Of a stretch of DNA of 64,000 nt, positions 22,218 to 33,075 are shown in pieces. Position numbers and translations under genes: made by a program. The first letter of the stretch is position 1; each line of letters begins with the position of its first letter. Source of the DNA: Dryomyza anilis (lineage: Eukaryota; Arthropoda; Insecta; Diptera; Dryomyzidae); contig OX638130.1 of the NCBI GenBank assembly GCA_951804985.1, forward strand, positions 40,438,955 through 40,502,954, read 5' to 3'. The notes below the pieces were generated by a model. That model made no database searches and was not told the DNA's origin. It saw nothing but the letters and a program-made list of their open reading frames with translations.

Positions 22218-23331
22218 GTTACGATAAATAGTTCCAAATCTGCCATTAATTAAATTCAAGGATTGAAACCGAAACCGATATCCGTTTAAAACCGTTTCAT
22301 TTTTAAAACCGAAACCGTTATACGAAAATCAGAAATAAACCGATATCCAAAACCGAAATTAACGGTTTCCGTTTTATACCGGTTTAAAACGGTTTTTAAA
22401 AATGTATAAGAAGAAACAGAAAAACATATTTTATTTTAAATAGAAGATCTAAAGTAAAATGTCATTTAATAAAATTTGGAGTTCCCAAAATAAACATTTT
22501 TGGTTGTACAAAAATTTACATGTTATATTTCCAAAACAACGGTCTTTGGTTAACAATTTTTTGTTTGTTTCATTAATCGAATTAACGACAAAACACCAGC
22601 AACTCCAAGCACAATTTTTATGTTAAAAATTATTCAAATTTAAAAAAATTCAAATTTTATTGGTTTTTTATTTATTTTATTAGTAAAATGTATAGAGGAG
22701 CATGGGTTAAAGTGGGACAAGTTTTGAAAAGTTCATTTGAATATTATTAAATTCTTTTAAAGGATATATTTAATAGAATATCATTTATAAGCCTTTTAAT
22801 TGATTTTTGAGTGATTTTTTAAAACAGCTCAATTTCGGACATAAACAAAACAATGGTAATGCAAGATAAAATTAAAAAAAAAAGTTTCAAATTATTAAAA
22901 TCTCCGTTTTTAAGGAAATACGAAAAATGAAGTGCAAATTCATCAAGTTTAAACATTTCAAGTATAAGGCAGATATTTGTTTACATTAGTTCTTGTTCTT
23001 GCATTTTTGCAGAGCGAAAACTAGATCGAGATTTTCCTGCAACATAATATATGCAAGAACAAGAGCCAGTGCAAGACTAACACTGCAAGAAATGCAAGAA
23101 GTATAAGACTATTGCGTTTTTTTTATCATTTTAATGTATTTATTATGTTTTTAAGGTAATAATGAAAAAAAGAAAAGATTTCATGATATTACTAAATATT
23201 TAACAATAAGTAACAATGGAAAGTGTGCAAAATATTTATGAACGTGAACATTAATGAAGATGTGTGTTTTTATTATTTTTTTTTTTCTTTTCAAGACTAA
23301 AGAATATAATTATCTTAAAAAAAAGAAATGT

Positions 23332-23371
23332 GAAGCACTTTTGAAGCGGTAAATAGCTTCAAAAGTGCTTC
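23332..23371. repeat. Perfect 16 bp-stem palindrome
   Basis: GAAGCACTTTTGAAGC and its exact inverse are separated by 8 bases (GGTAAATA). More GCTTCAAAAG copies follow at once. It could fold as a cruciform or an RNA hairpin; role unknown. Confidence 0.9.
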
Positions 23372-23921
23372 AAAAGTCGCTTCAAAAAGATAAAAGAGAC
23401 AAAACAATGTTTTTATCTCTTTTCTTCGCTAAGTTAGTTTTTCATCGATTGTGCATATGCACTGTACTATGCACATTATTATTTTTGTTTTACTTTTATA
23501 CATAGTTTTTTTTAGTTAATTGTAAAATCATGAAGTTTTCTTAAGTTAAGTTTTATGTGCATTATTTCATTTAACTTTTAAAACAAAAAAAAATATATAT
23601 ATGAACATTTTCACAGTCTCATTTAGCTTATGTATGGCTTTTTGTGTTTTTTTTCTTTTTTTTCACAAATCCTCTGTTTCGTTTGAAAGTGCAACAACAA
23701 AAATGCGAATAAAGCAACATTCAAGCTTTTGATGGAATTTTTGGCGGGAAATTGTTTGTACAAAGAAAACTCTTTGTTGTTGCCAACTAGATATCTGTAC
23801 TAGATACATACATGTAGTGTGGTGCCACTACATGTTATTGAACTTTTTTTGTTACTAAAATAATTTATTTTTTGTTGAAGAAATTGAAAATATGAAAAAT
23901 AAGTAACTTAAATACTATTAG

Positions 23922-26589
23922 CAGAGTTCGGAAATACTCACTCACGTTCACTCATGCTCATGAACGTGAACACAAATTTCATATCGTTTCTTCACAGTTC
24001 ATGAACACTCGTTGCCTTAGATGAGTACGATTAAAAGTGAATACTCGTTATAGATTTGAAATACGTTGCTCGTGAACGAGGCTAATGATTTTCTTCTGTT
24101 TACTCTTTATTCACGAAGGTGAAACAACTAACATTTTCTATGTTATTCATATTCATAAGCGATATAGATCAAATTTAGCAAAACTTTTTATTCACGCTGT
24201 GTATGTAGTTAAATGTTGCATTTTGTAATCATGACCACACAAAAGTGCGTAAAAAAAAACAATTTTTTACCAAAAAATGTGTATTGCGAAACTCGATTGC
24301 GGACATCATGGGTTGCCTAATGGTACCATTTAGAGTGGTCAATGACCACCAATTACCTATTTTGACGCCTCAAATTTTATTTCGGAAATCGATTGCGGAC
24401 TTCCTGGGATGCCTAAGGTTACCTTCTGGAGTGGTCAATGACCACCAATAGTGGGTGCGAAAACCAATTTTTGACCCAAACATTTTTATTGTGGAAATCG
24501 ATTGAGGACTTCATGGGATGCCTATTGGTATCATTTGGAGTGGTAAATGACCACCAATGACCAATTTTTGACCACAAACATTTAATAGCGGAAATCGATT
24601 GCGGACAACAAGCGATGGCTAATGGTACCATTTAGAGTGGTCAATGACCACCAATAATCAATTTTTGACCCCTCAAATTTTATTGCGGAAATCGATTGCG
24701 GACTTCATGGGGTGCCTAATGGTACCTTTTGGAGTGGTCCATAACCCCTTTGTGTTGGTCAAAACCCCCATTAAAATATATCTTCTTATCGATTTTCGCA
24801 ATAAAAAAATTTGGATCAAAAATTGGTTTTCGGACCCACTATTGGTGGTCATTGACTACTCCAAATGATACCATTAGACATCCCATGATGTCCGCAATCA
24901 ATTTCCGCTATAAAATGTTTGTGGTCAAAAATTGGTCATTGTTGGTCATTGACCACTCCAAATGGTACCATTAGGCATCCCATGAAGTACGCAATCGATT
25001 TCCACGATAAAATGTTTGGGTCAAAAATTGGTTTTCGGACCCACTATTGGTGGTCATTGACCACTCCAGAAGGTACCCTTAGGTATCCCATGAAGTCGGC
25101 AATCGATTTCCGAAATAAAATTTGAGGCGTCAAAATTGGTAATTGGTGGTCATTGACCACTCTAAATGGTACCATTAGGCAACCCATTATGTCCGCAATC
25201 GATTTCAGCGATAAAAGTTTTGTGGTCAAAAATTGGTTATTGGTGGTCATTGACCACTCCAAATGGTACCATTTGACATCCCATGAAGTCCGCAATCGAT
25301 TTCCGCAAAAAAATTTGTGGGGCCAAAAATTGGTTATTGGTGGTCATTGACCACCCCAAATGGTACCATTAGGCATCCCATGATGTCCGCAATCGATTTC
25401 AGCGATAAAAGTTTTGTGGTCAAAAATTGGTTATTGGTGGTCATTGACCACTCCAAATGGTACCATTAGACATCCCATGATGTCCGCAATCAATTTCCGC
25501 TATAAAATGTTTGTGGTTAAAAATTGGTCATTGTTGGTCATTGACCACTCCAAATGGTACCATTAGGCATCCCATGAAGTACGCAATCCATTTCCACAAT
25601 AAAATGTTTGGGTCAAAAATTGGTTTTCGGACCCACTATTGGTGGTCATTGACCACTCCAGAAGGTACCCTTAGGTATCCCATGAAGTCCGCAATCGATT
25701 TCCGAAATAAAATTTGAGGCGTCAAAATTGGTAATTGGTGGTCATTGACCACTCTAAATGGTACCATTAGGCAACCCATGATGTCCGCAATCAATTTCAG
25801 CGATAAAAGATTTGTGTTTAAAAATTGGTTATTGGTGGTCATTGACCACTCCAAATGGTACCATTTGACATCCCATGAAGTCCGCAATCGATTTCCGCAA
25901 GAAAAATTGTGGGGCCAAAAATTGGTTATTGGTGGTCGTTGACCACCCCAAATGGTACCATTAGGCATCCCATGATGTCCGCAATCGATTTCCGCAATAA
26001 AAATGTTTGGGTCAAAAATTGATTTTTGGACCCACTATTGGGTCATTGACCACTCCAGAAGGTACCATTAGGCATCCCATGAAGTCCGCAATCGATTTCC
26101 GCAATAAAAGTTTTGTGGTCAAAATTGGTTTTCGAACCCACTGTTCGGGGTCATTGACCACTCCAAATCCAAACCACTCCAACCATTCCATAATGTTCGC
26201 AATCGATTTCCACAATATAAATGTTTGGGTCAAAAATTGCTTTTTTACCCACTTTTTGGGATATGTTTTAATTTTCTTCACATGCTACACACAACATGTG
26301 AATAAAAAGACAATTTCATTGTGAACACTTTTGAATATGAACAGAAGAAATAATAATTTGCTGCTCATCTCTTATGAGGAGTAAAAAATGTAGCGAATGT
26401 GAGTACTCGTGAGCAGCCAAATTTTGTTCGATAACGAGTGTTCACTTTAGAATAACGAGTAAGTCGGATTTTTCTTGCTTACTCGCTCGTGAAGTGTGAA
26501 GAAAAATAATGAATTTTTATATTCATTTATGAAGATTTGTCGTGAGTGAATAATTTTGAATATTCATTTATGAATATTGCCGAACCCTG
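23922..26589. mobile_element. hAT-like element, innermost, carrying a satellite array
   Basis: The termini are CAGAGTTCGGAAATA and TATTGCCGAACCCTG (13 of 15 inverted matches). ACTATTAG is exactly duplicated at 23914-23921 and 26590-26597. About 340 bp on the left and 320 bp on the right contain repeated ACTCGTT/ACGAGT motifs. The middle 2 kb is satellite. No transposase is present, so mobility would depend on an enzyme encoded elsewhere. Confidence 0.92.
24262..26262. repeat. ~98 bp satellite array with 592 bp higher-order repeat and inversion
   Basis: The monomer core is CGGAAATCGATTGCGGAC, TCATGGGATGCCTAATGGTACC and GGAGTGGTCAATGACCACC. About five units run forward (24262-24770); the rest (about 15) run in reverse, giving a head-to-head switch near 24770-24785. 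In the reverse part, monomers recur with a period of 592 bp (for instance 24843/25435, 25021/25613, 25153/25745), a six-unit higher-order repeat. Palindromes AATGGTACCATT and TGGTCA(A/T)TGACCA occur in most units. Short frames across it are not genes. Confidence 0.95.
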
Positions 26590-28115
26590 ACTATTAGTGT
26601 TCAAATTCTATTCGTTTCCATAATTAATATGCAGTTTAAGATATTTGTCTTCGATATTTTATTTAAAATTTAAAAAGTAAAATTTTGCAAGATTCTTGAA
26701 AGCAAGAGCAAGAAAGGTATTGCAAGAACAAGACCACGAACAATATCATATGAGTCTTGCTCTTGTTCTTGCATATGTATGCAAGAACAAGAGCAAGACT
26801 CAGCGGGCAAGAACAAGATTACCATTTCTTGCCTTGCTCTTGCAAATGATCATCACTAGTTTACATATATTGCAGTTCACTGAATTGTTGAAATATAATT
26901 TCTTTGGCTTTTCTATTGTATAATTGTATAAAATTATTTTTCTTTGCAATTCAGATAATATCTCACGTAAAGTCAAAATGTTGCTTTTCATTGGTTTGTG
27001 GTCACGAAATTTTAAATTAAAATTTTTTCTTGGCGAAATCAATTAAATAATTCAAATCACAATATTTTTACTAAAATAACATCAAACATTGTTGGAATTA
27101 CGTTTCCCACTTTATCCCAATATCATAATTTAAACAAAACTTAGCACCATATAAACAATGTTAAATTATTTAAAAAAATATGGAAAAAAAAGAAAATTTA
27201 TACAAAAACCGAATTCCAAACCGAAACCATAACATGGAACCGGTATACCGAAACCGTTTCGTTATAAAAACTTAAAACCGAAACCGTAACCAAAACCGAA
27301 ACGCGGAAAAAACCGAAACCGTTATTCGTTTAGGTTTCAATCCTTGATTAAAATAAAATGTTCAATACATATTACAACTACAGCCTCGGCCATACAATAT
27401 TATAAAATTAATTTTTATAAAGAGTGGCTGTATGGTGTCGCATTTTTTATTTTTGTTCATGTCAAATTTTCGAAAAATTCAGTTCAGTCGCTCAGAAGCA
27501 TTCGTTGACGACGGATGTATTGTTAATTTTTTTTTAACCCATTAAAGCCTTCCGAAACAGATACAAACCAGGAGATTACGCAGTGCAATTTTCCCAATCA
27601 TGTTATCCATAATGCGTACATCAGATGCTAAGAATTTTGTTCGATTTTGCATCTAGCACCACTACATTATATAAGTAAGAAATTGTATTTCTCTGCGTGC
27701 ATACAAAATTACAGTAAGATATAGTTTAATACATTTTTTTCCAAATTTTGACAGCAAACACATGGCGAACTAATATTAAAATGTTTTTTAAGAGAGCTTA
27801 GAAAATTGTGATAAATTACTTTCTCGACACACTTTTTTGGTAACACAAATTTCTTTTTGATTTTTTGCAAAACTAATATCTGGACACAGATTTTTTTTGC
27901 CAATTATCCGTAGGGCAAGGTTCATATTTTTTTTGTGATAAAGGTTGCAACTGAAACATGTCGAAATCGTGCGATAACTTGCGATATAAAGTACCAAAAA
28001 CTACATATTTGCAACTTTGACTCGATTTTATGCAATATATCGACGTAGACCGAAATCAACTAGAATTGATAGGTTTTATTTCAGATTAGGCCAACAACCC
28101 TCAATTTGTCGAACA

Positions 28116-28195
28116 TGTATTCTTAGTCCCATAGTCTACGACAACTCTGAACTTCGTTTAAAATTCTTAAACCGTAACCATAAGTTAAGTATAGG
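28116..28195. other. Spacer after long-TIR copy B
   Basis: Eighty bases between the decayed right end of copy B and the next element. No feature is seen apart from the TAGG at 28192-28195, which is the left target duplication of that element. Confidence 0.5.
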
Positions 28196-29626
28196 CACGA
28201 CTAGCCTGAAACCAACCCAAAAGTCGTGGGAGAACTTAAATTTTTCAATAATATGTTTCGGACAACCCCCGAGTATTTTAAGACCAAAATGAAAAAATCG
28301 TAGGCACTTTTTTTAAAAATATCGCGGTTTAAGGTTTTTTTTTGCGGTTTTTTTTTAAACATTTATAAGCTATTTTTTTTTAACTCTTAAGTTTAGCCAC
28401 TAAAACCACACAAAAAATTTCTTGTAATTTGTCCACCATTATGGGTCATAATTAGTGGTAACAAAAAATTGTTTTTTTTTTTCAAAAATAGTCCTTTTTT
28501 GAACATTATATCATTTTTCTAAAAGTTAGCTACTAGCTGGAATAAACATTTTACTTACTGTTGTGAATATTTTAAAAGCTATTGTGATAAAAAAAACGGA
28601 AAATATAGTGTATATTTTTTATTTTTTTATTTCAAAATATGTAATAATTACAAGGTAAAGTCACAATATCTTTGGAAAAATTCACTACAAGAGCTCGCTT
28701 TTTTATTCAATAATGTAGCTAATATAGTCTACTTTTAGAAGATGTGGCTCAAATTTGCAAATTGATAAGTTAAAACTCAATTATTTATGGTTTACTAAAA
28801 GTTGAAGGTTTTTTTTTCAAGAAAATTTGACTTTGATTTGTAATATCTTCTCAACTATTAAAAATAGCGGAATGTGTTTTGATTTGTTTGGTACATACAT
28901 TCATGTACGTTAATCCGTGTATAGATATTTAGACATTAACCCCCAAATCATGTATCTTTTTATTATCGTGTGACTACGATTCGTTTCCAGTCCCCTTCGT
29001 CTAAAATTGGTATAACGTATTTCAAACGTTTCGTTCGTTTCGCTCTTGGAGTCGAACGTTTGTTCAAAATTGTTGTTTTGCTAACTATTTTTCATAAAGA
29101 AAAAGTTTATTTTTTTTTTTACTTTGTCGTATGATTTATATGCTGGCAACAAAAATACTCTCAAAACGAGCGTACTCAACGTTTCGTTTGATACATGAAT
29201 CAAAAATTGTAGTCACACGATATTCAACCGACATTCAAACGAATTGTAGCCGATATCGTTGTCACCGGGAAATACATGATCGACACGTTAATGATATTTA
29301 AGGATATAATGCTCAAAAAAGAACTATTGTTATAAAAACCTATTTTTACGCACTTCTTACCACTAATTATGACCCATAACGGTGGACAAATGACATGACA
29401 TTTTTTGGGTGGATTTGGTTGCTAATGTCAATAGTTTAAGCAAAAAAATAACATCAAAATTTAAAAAAAAAACGAAAAAAAAACTTTAAACCGCTATATT
29501 TTAAAAAACCATTCTACCATTTTTTCATTTTGGTTTTAAAATACTAGGGAGGATGTCCGAAACATATTATTAAAAAGTTTAAGTTTTCCCACTACTTTTG
29601 GGTAGGAATGTTTCAGGCTAGGCGTG
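28196..29626. mobile_element. Long-TIR element with CACG termini and TAGG duplication
   Basis: The ends are CACGACTAGCCTGAAACC and GTTTCAGGCTAGGCGTG, with inverted arms of roughly 280-300 bp (shared ATGGGTCATAATTAGTGGTA, TTTAAACCGC and AATATGTTTCGGACA segments). TAGG flanks both sides (28192-28195 and 29627-29630). CAC...GTG ends with a 4 bp duplication would suit a Chapaev-like (CMC) element; this is tentative. No transposase frame. A TA-flanked MITE lies in the core. Confidence 0.8.
28966..29220. mobile_element. MITE with TCGTGTGACTAC termini and TA duplication
   Basis: TCGTGTGACTAC and GTAGTCACACGA form exact inverted ends. TA flanks each side (28964-28965 and 29221-29222). At 255 bp with no coding capacity, it looks like a Tc1/mariner-type MITE, nested in the long-TIR element. 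Confidence 0.8.
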
Positions 29627-29630
29627 TAGG

Positions 29631-30076
29631 TCATATAAATTGTCAAAGCTTAAAACCATTGTTTCCATGATTACTCTACGGGAAAATGAACCGGTACGTG
29701 ACTGATCACGTGACTGGCGAAATGGTGACTGGTTCTAGTTCTGACTCAATCACATGAAACGTACCGGTAACTTTTACATGGCTTTGTCATTGGAGGTGAC
29801 CAATTGACACCTCCTCATAGATACCATAGAACCGGTTTTCGTACTGTTCTTTGGGGACCAGTCACCGTACTGTCCAGTACTAAAATTTTAGATTTGTCAC
29901 TAAGTGCATGTCCAACACATTATATAATTATTTTATAGATATTTATAATTATTTTTTCTAGATATTTAATATAACTTTTTATAGATATTTATAATTCAAT
30001 AGCAGCTCATATCAATTTATTAAATTAAATATATTAAACAAATTTTAACGATGTAGAATAAAAAAAAAAAAAAAAA
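29631..30076. other. Unassigned segment with repeated CACGTGACTGG-like motifs
   Basis: Richer in GC than its surroundings, with ACCGGTACGTGACTGATCACGTGACTGG (two overlapping pieces) and related words. Similar words recur near 31255-31560. No coding frame; possibly an old element. Confidence 0.4.
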
Positions 30077-30268
30077 ACCAACGAAAAAAAAAATACGAGG
30101 AAGTGTAAATACGCTAAATGCTTTATGGTTCAATGCAATAATCAAATGCAGTTTGTAATATCAAGTACCTAAAACCAACGAAAAAAAATAGGAGGAACTG
30201 TAAATACGTTAAATGTTTTATGGCTCAATGCAATAATCAAATACAGTTTGTAATATCAAGTACCTAAA
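30077..30268 (+). repeat. Tandem duplication, 97 bp unit
   Basis: ACCAACGAAAAAAAA...AGTACCTAAA is present twice in tandem (starts 30077 and 30174), with a handful of substitutions. Confidence 0.92.
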
Positions 30269-30534
30269 TGTTTAAATTCAGCATCGCTAGTAAAAAACTG
30301 TCATTATGTTGTAAAACTAAAAAAAGGTTGTTTGTACTGGTACTGTACATCGGCTCCGTTTCGTGAATAATTTTAATATATATTTTTGATTTGCATTATC
30401 TCATGAGAAATGGGCCTTTTTCCGTCTATAGGAAATGTGATTACAGGAAATCCAATAGAGATGGACCAATGAAACTCAGAAGATAGATTACTTGTATAAA
30501 TAAAAAACATGGGTAAGTTCGGTCACATGGGGCG

Positions 30535-31136
30535 GACTTTTATAGTCGGTCGGGCCCGACTATGGAACACCCTACACATTTGGTGGGGATATTAATGTGG
30601 GATATTGCATACCTTAATTTTAAAGATTTTAAATATGCTGAACCTTCCCAACCTCAGAATATTATTCACATATTAGAAATTTACGTCTTATATCCCCATA
30701 AATTCAAATTTTTATATAAAAGTATAAAAAAAACTAATTAAAAAAAAAATAGAAACATATAATTGGGCGGACAACGTCTATATTTATATCTTGAATACTT
30801 TTCGAGTTATTAGTTCCTAAAGAGTTATATAAAAGTGACTTGTATGGGAGGTGGGCGTGTCCGTTGACCGATTTGGCTCATTTTCAAACTCAGTTCCTAC
30901 TTTTGACTAAAATGTAATAATATGAAATTTTATCGCATTTTGATCAGTATTTCTCAAGTTATTCTGTATTCGGACAGCAAGACGGACAGACAGACGGACA
31001 TGGCTAAACGGACTCGGGTAGTGATGCTGATCAAGAATATATATACTTTTCCATATCGGACAGGCCTCCTAAGGAGCGTTACAATATATACACAAAGTTA
31101 ATATACCCTGTACCTCATAGGTGTAGGGTATAAAAA
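30535..31136 (-). mobile_element. INE-1/Helentron-like element, second copy
   Basis: It has the same hairpin stem ATAGTCGG/CCGACTAT (30542-30563), ACCCTACAC, a GACGGACAGACAGACGG run near 30975-31000, CTGATCAAGAATATATATAC and a terminal GTGTAGGGTATAAAAA. Middle sequences differ from the copy at 3449, including ACTTGTATGGGAGGTGGGCG. No coding content. Confidence 0.75.
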
Positions 31137-31799
31137 ATAATTGTGATCTGCATTCAATATTTTATTTGTTGGCCAAATAGAATATGTAAAATGCACTTTA
31201 AAAATTTGCATTGGTTGACACTGGATGTACACCTTTCAACCAGTTCAGATATCTTTTCATCACTCACGTGATCAGTTGTTTATGGATAATTCACACAGCC
31301 CTACAGGGCCACTGGTACTAGACTTAATTAACCGGAGGTAATTTACATTTATATGAAATCAACCGGCAACATTAACACGGCGTTACCTAGGAAGGGGTGA
31401 ATTAACTTGCAGACCTTTAGACCTATCACAGAACTGGTAATCATGATCCAGTATGGTACCGGTCACAGGACATGTATAATGATTACAAACAGTCTTCATC
31501 CTGCATAACTCTGGACTAGAAAAATGACAAGTCCTCATTTTACCAGTCACGTGATAGGTAATTTTAGATCAATTGACACCTTTTTTGAAGGAACCCGAGT
31601 TCACAAATTATGACTGTTCTTGTCTGAGGTTTTGAAGTAGAATAAAAATTTATTTTTCATATATTTTCTAAATAAAATAAAACAAATTCAATGAATAAAA
31701 GATTCTTAATACTAAGTATTTATCAAGTATTTGTTGCAAAGTATATTAATACAATATCCCTTCTCAACAATTACTTGATTCAGCTAATTATAAATTAAT
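31137..31799. other. Unassigned region at the 3' side of the copia element
   Basis: Contains CACGTGA-type words and, near 31757-31770, CCCTTCTCAACA (minus strand TGAGAAGGG). The latter is a candidate polypurine tract of the copia element. Its LTR, if still present, would lie at about 31600-31760 but has no second copy in view to define it. Confidence 0.4.
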
Positions 31800-31839
31800 T
31801 AACAAAATGATTTAACAAATTATAAAATTTTGGAGCTGG

Positions 31840-32794
31840 TAACGGCTTCGTCAATAAATCAATCCGCAACCATGTTTTCCATCGGACAATATTGTAATTT
31901 AATTATACCATCATCAATCAAATTTTTGATGTAATGGTAGCGCACGTCAACATGTTTAGTTCTTGAACTGAATTTCGGATTCGATACCATGTGGATGCAG
32001 ATCTATTTGTCCTCATACATTGTAATGGGATACTTGTTGGTTATTTCCATGTCATTAAGTAATCATTAAGCAAGCCACAACAGTTCCTGTGCAACTATCT
32101 ATGCTGCGAAAAACTCGGCTTCTGTAGAAGATAACGCTACTGTTGTTTGTTTCCTCGATGACCATGAAATGATACAGCTTCCAAGCTTAAAAATAAATCC
32201 ACTTGTAGATTTGGGATCTTGTTGATCTCCTGCCCAATCCGCATATGTAAAGCATTCAAGTTTTAAATTTAAATCGTTATTTAAAACTAAATGTTTCTTC
32301 ATTGATACTTTTAAATACCGTACGATCTTCTTTACAGCTTCCCAATCAGATTTTCTGGGAGATGAAACTTTTCTGCATACAAAGGAGGCTGTAGCTGCTA
32401 CAACCGGTCTCGTTGTTGTTGCAATATGCAAAAATGAACCAACAACACTTCTATAGGATTCTGCATTCTCAAGCGGTGTTCTTTCATGAGTTAAGTTGAT
32501 GTATTCCGGATTCATTGGAATATTACTGGTTTTTCCTTCTTGCAGCCCTGTTTGTTGCAGCAATTGATTTTGTCTTCTTGATGCAGCTGGAAACTTCCAT
32601 CCAAAATTCGCTCTATTTGAATTCCTAGAAATGTTGAAATATCCCTTAATTTCAAAATGGTTCTTCAGGGCTTCGTAAAGTGCATTTATATATGAATTAT
32701 TTGGAGCACATACCAGGAATCCTTGACATATACTAAAACATATGTGATCCCGTCTACCGTTTTCCTTTTGTAGAGACATGTGTCTGCTATGCAC
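31840..32794 (-). pseudogene. Copia RNase H with RT C-terminus
   Basis: From 32794, an RT C-terminal segment leads to SYRSVVGSFLHIATTTRPVV and then RNase H: CFTYADWAGDQQDPKSTSGF (first Asp) and SSRKQTTVALSSTEAEFFAA (Glu). The frame ends at a stop at 32099. Copia-tail motifs then continue in other frames down to about 31840 (SRTKHVDVRYHYIKNLI, ENMVADLLTKPL). It would degrade the RNA strand during cDNA synthesis; here it is broken. Confidence 0.85.
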
Positions 32795-32930
32795 TGCTGA
32801 AAGTCCTCGGCTTTTAATATGCTGTTCAGCTTGTCATTCCATGCTTTGGCTGCCTGTTTTAGCCCATATATCGAATGATGTAATTTACATACCATATTCT
32901 CTGACCCCTTCTAAACGAAACCTTCGGGTT
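32686..32930 (-). pseudogene. Copia reverse transcriptase fragment
   Basis: CKLHHSIYGLKQAAKAWNDK is the typical copia RT motif (usually LxKSLYGLKQAxRxW). The active-site box follows as VLVYVKD where copia elements have YVDD, so the first catalytic Asp is replaced and the enzyme is inactive. Upstream RT sequence at 32930-33075 is present in other frames (ILNGDLCEDIFMEQP-type), followed by stops. Confidence 0.82.
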
Positions 32931-33075
32931 GTTCCATAAATATGTCTTCACAGAGATCTCCATTTAGAATTGCGGTTTTGACATCAAGATGTTGGGCAGC
33001 TAAATTTTTTCTTGCCGCGACAGCTAACAACGTTCGTACAGTGGTATACTTTACAAATGGAGCAAATGTTTGTTC

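Larger units (their letters stand above)
22987..26858. mobile_element. hAT-like element, middle of three
   Basis: The ends are TAGTTCTTGTTCTTGCA and TTGCAAATGATCATCACTA, imperfect TAGT...TTGCA inverted termini. The flanking octamer GTTTACAT is perfectly duplicated (22979-22986 and 26859-26866). Subterminal GCAAGAACAAGAGCAAGA repeats in both orientations lie at 23053-23100 and 26700-26840. Non-autonomous; it contains the satellite-bearing element at 23922-26589. Confidence 0.85.
22257..27346. mobile_element. hAT-like element, outer of three, in right arm of copy B
   Basis: The termini are CAAGGATTGAAACC and GGTTTCAATCCTTG, with subterminal CCGAAACCG/CGGTTTCGG clusters on both sides. Flanks are ATTAAATT (22249-22256) and ATTAAAAT (27347-27354), 7 of 8 matching. 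The uninterrupted arm sequence elsewhere in copy B has one ATTAAAAT. The element holds no coding frame and is inflated by the nested element at 22987-26858; without it, it is about 1.2 kb. Confidence 0.85.
18149..28115. mobile_element. Long-TIR DNA transposon, copy B, host of a nested series
   Basis: It starts CACTGTTGAAACC after TAA. Its left arm (18149-18893 plus 21014-21134) matches the arms of copy A (TATCGCACGATTTCGACATG, CTCCTGGTGTGTAT, GAATGCTTCTGAGCGAC). The right arm (22218-22256 plus 27347-28115) is its inverse and ends GCCAACAACCCTCAATTTGT. The extreme right terminus is decayed (GAACATG instead of GAACAGTG). Without insertions it would be about 2.8 kb, close to copy A. Two hAT-like elements split its arms. 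Confidence 0.83.

Noticed and set aside
24245..26324. Several 65-110 codon frames in the satellite
   Set aside because: The same frames recur with the 592 bp period and on both strands; repeat artefacts.
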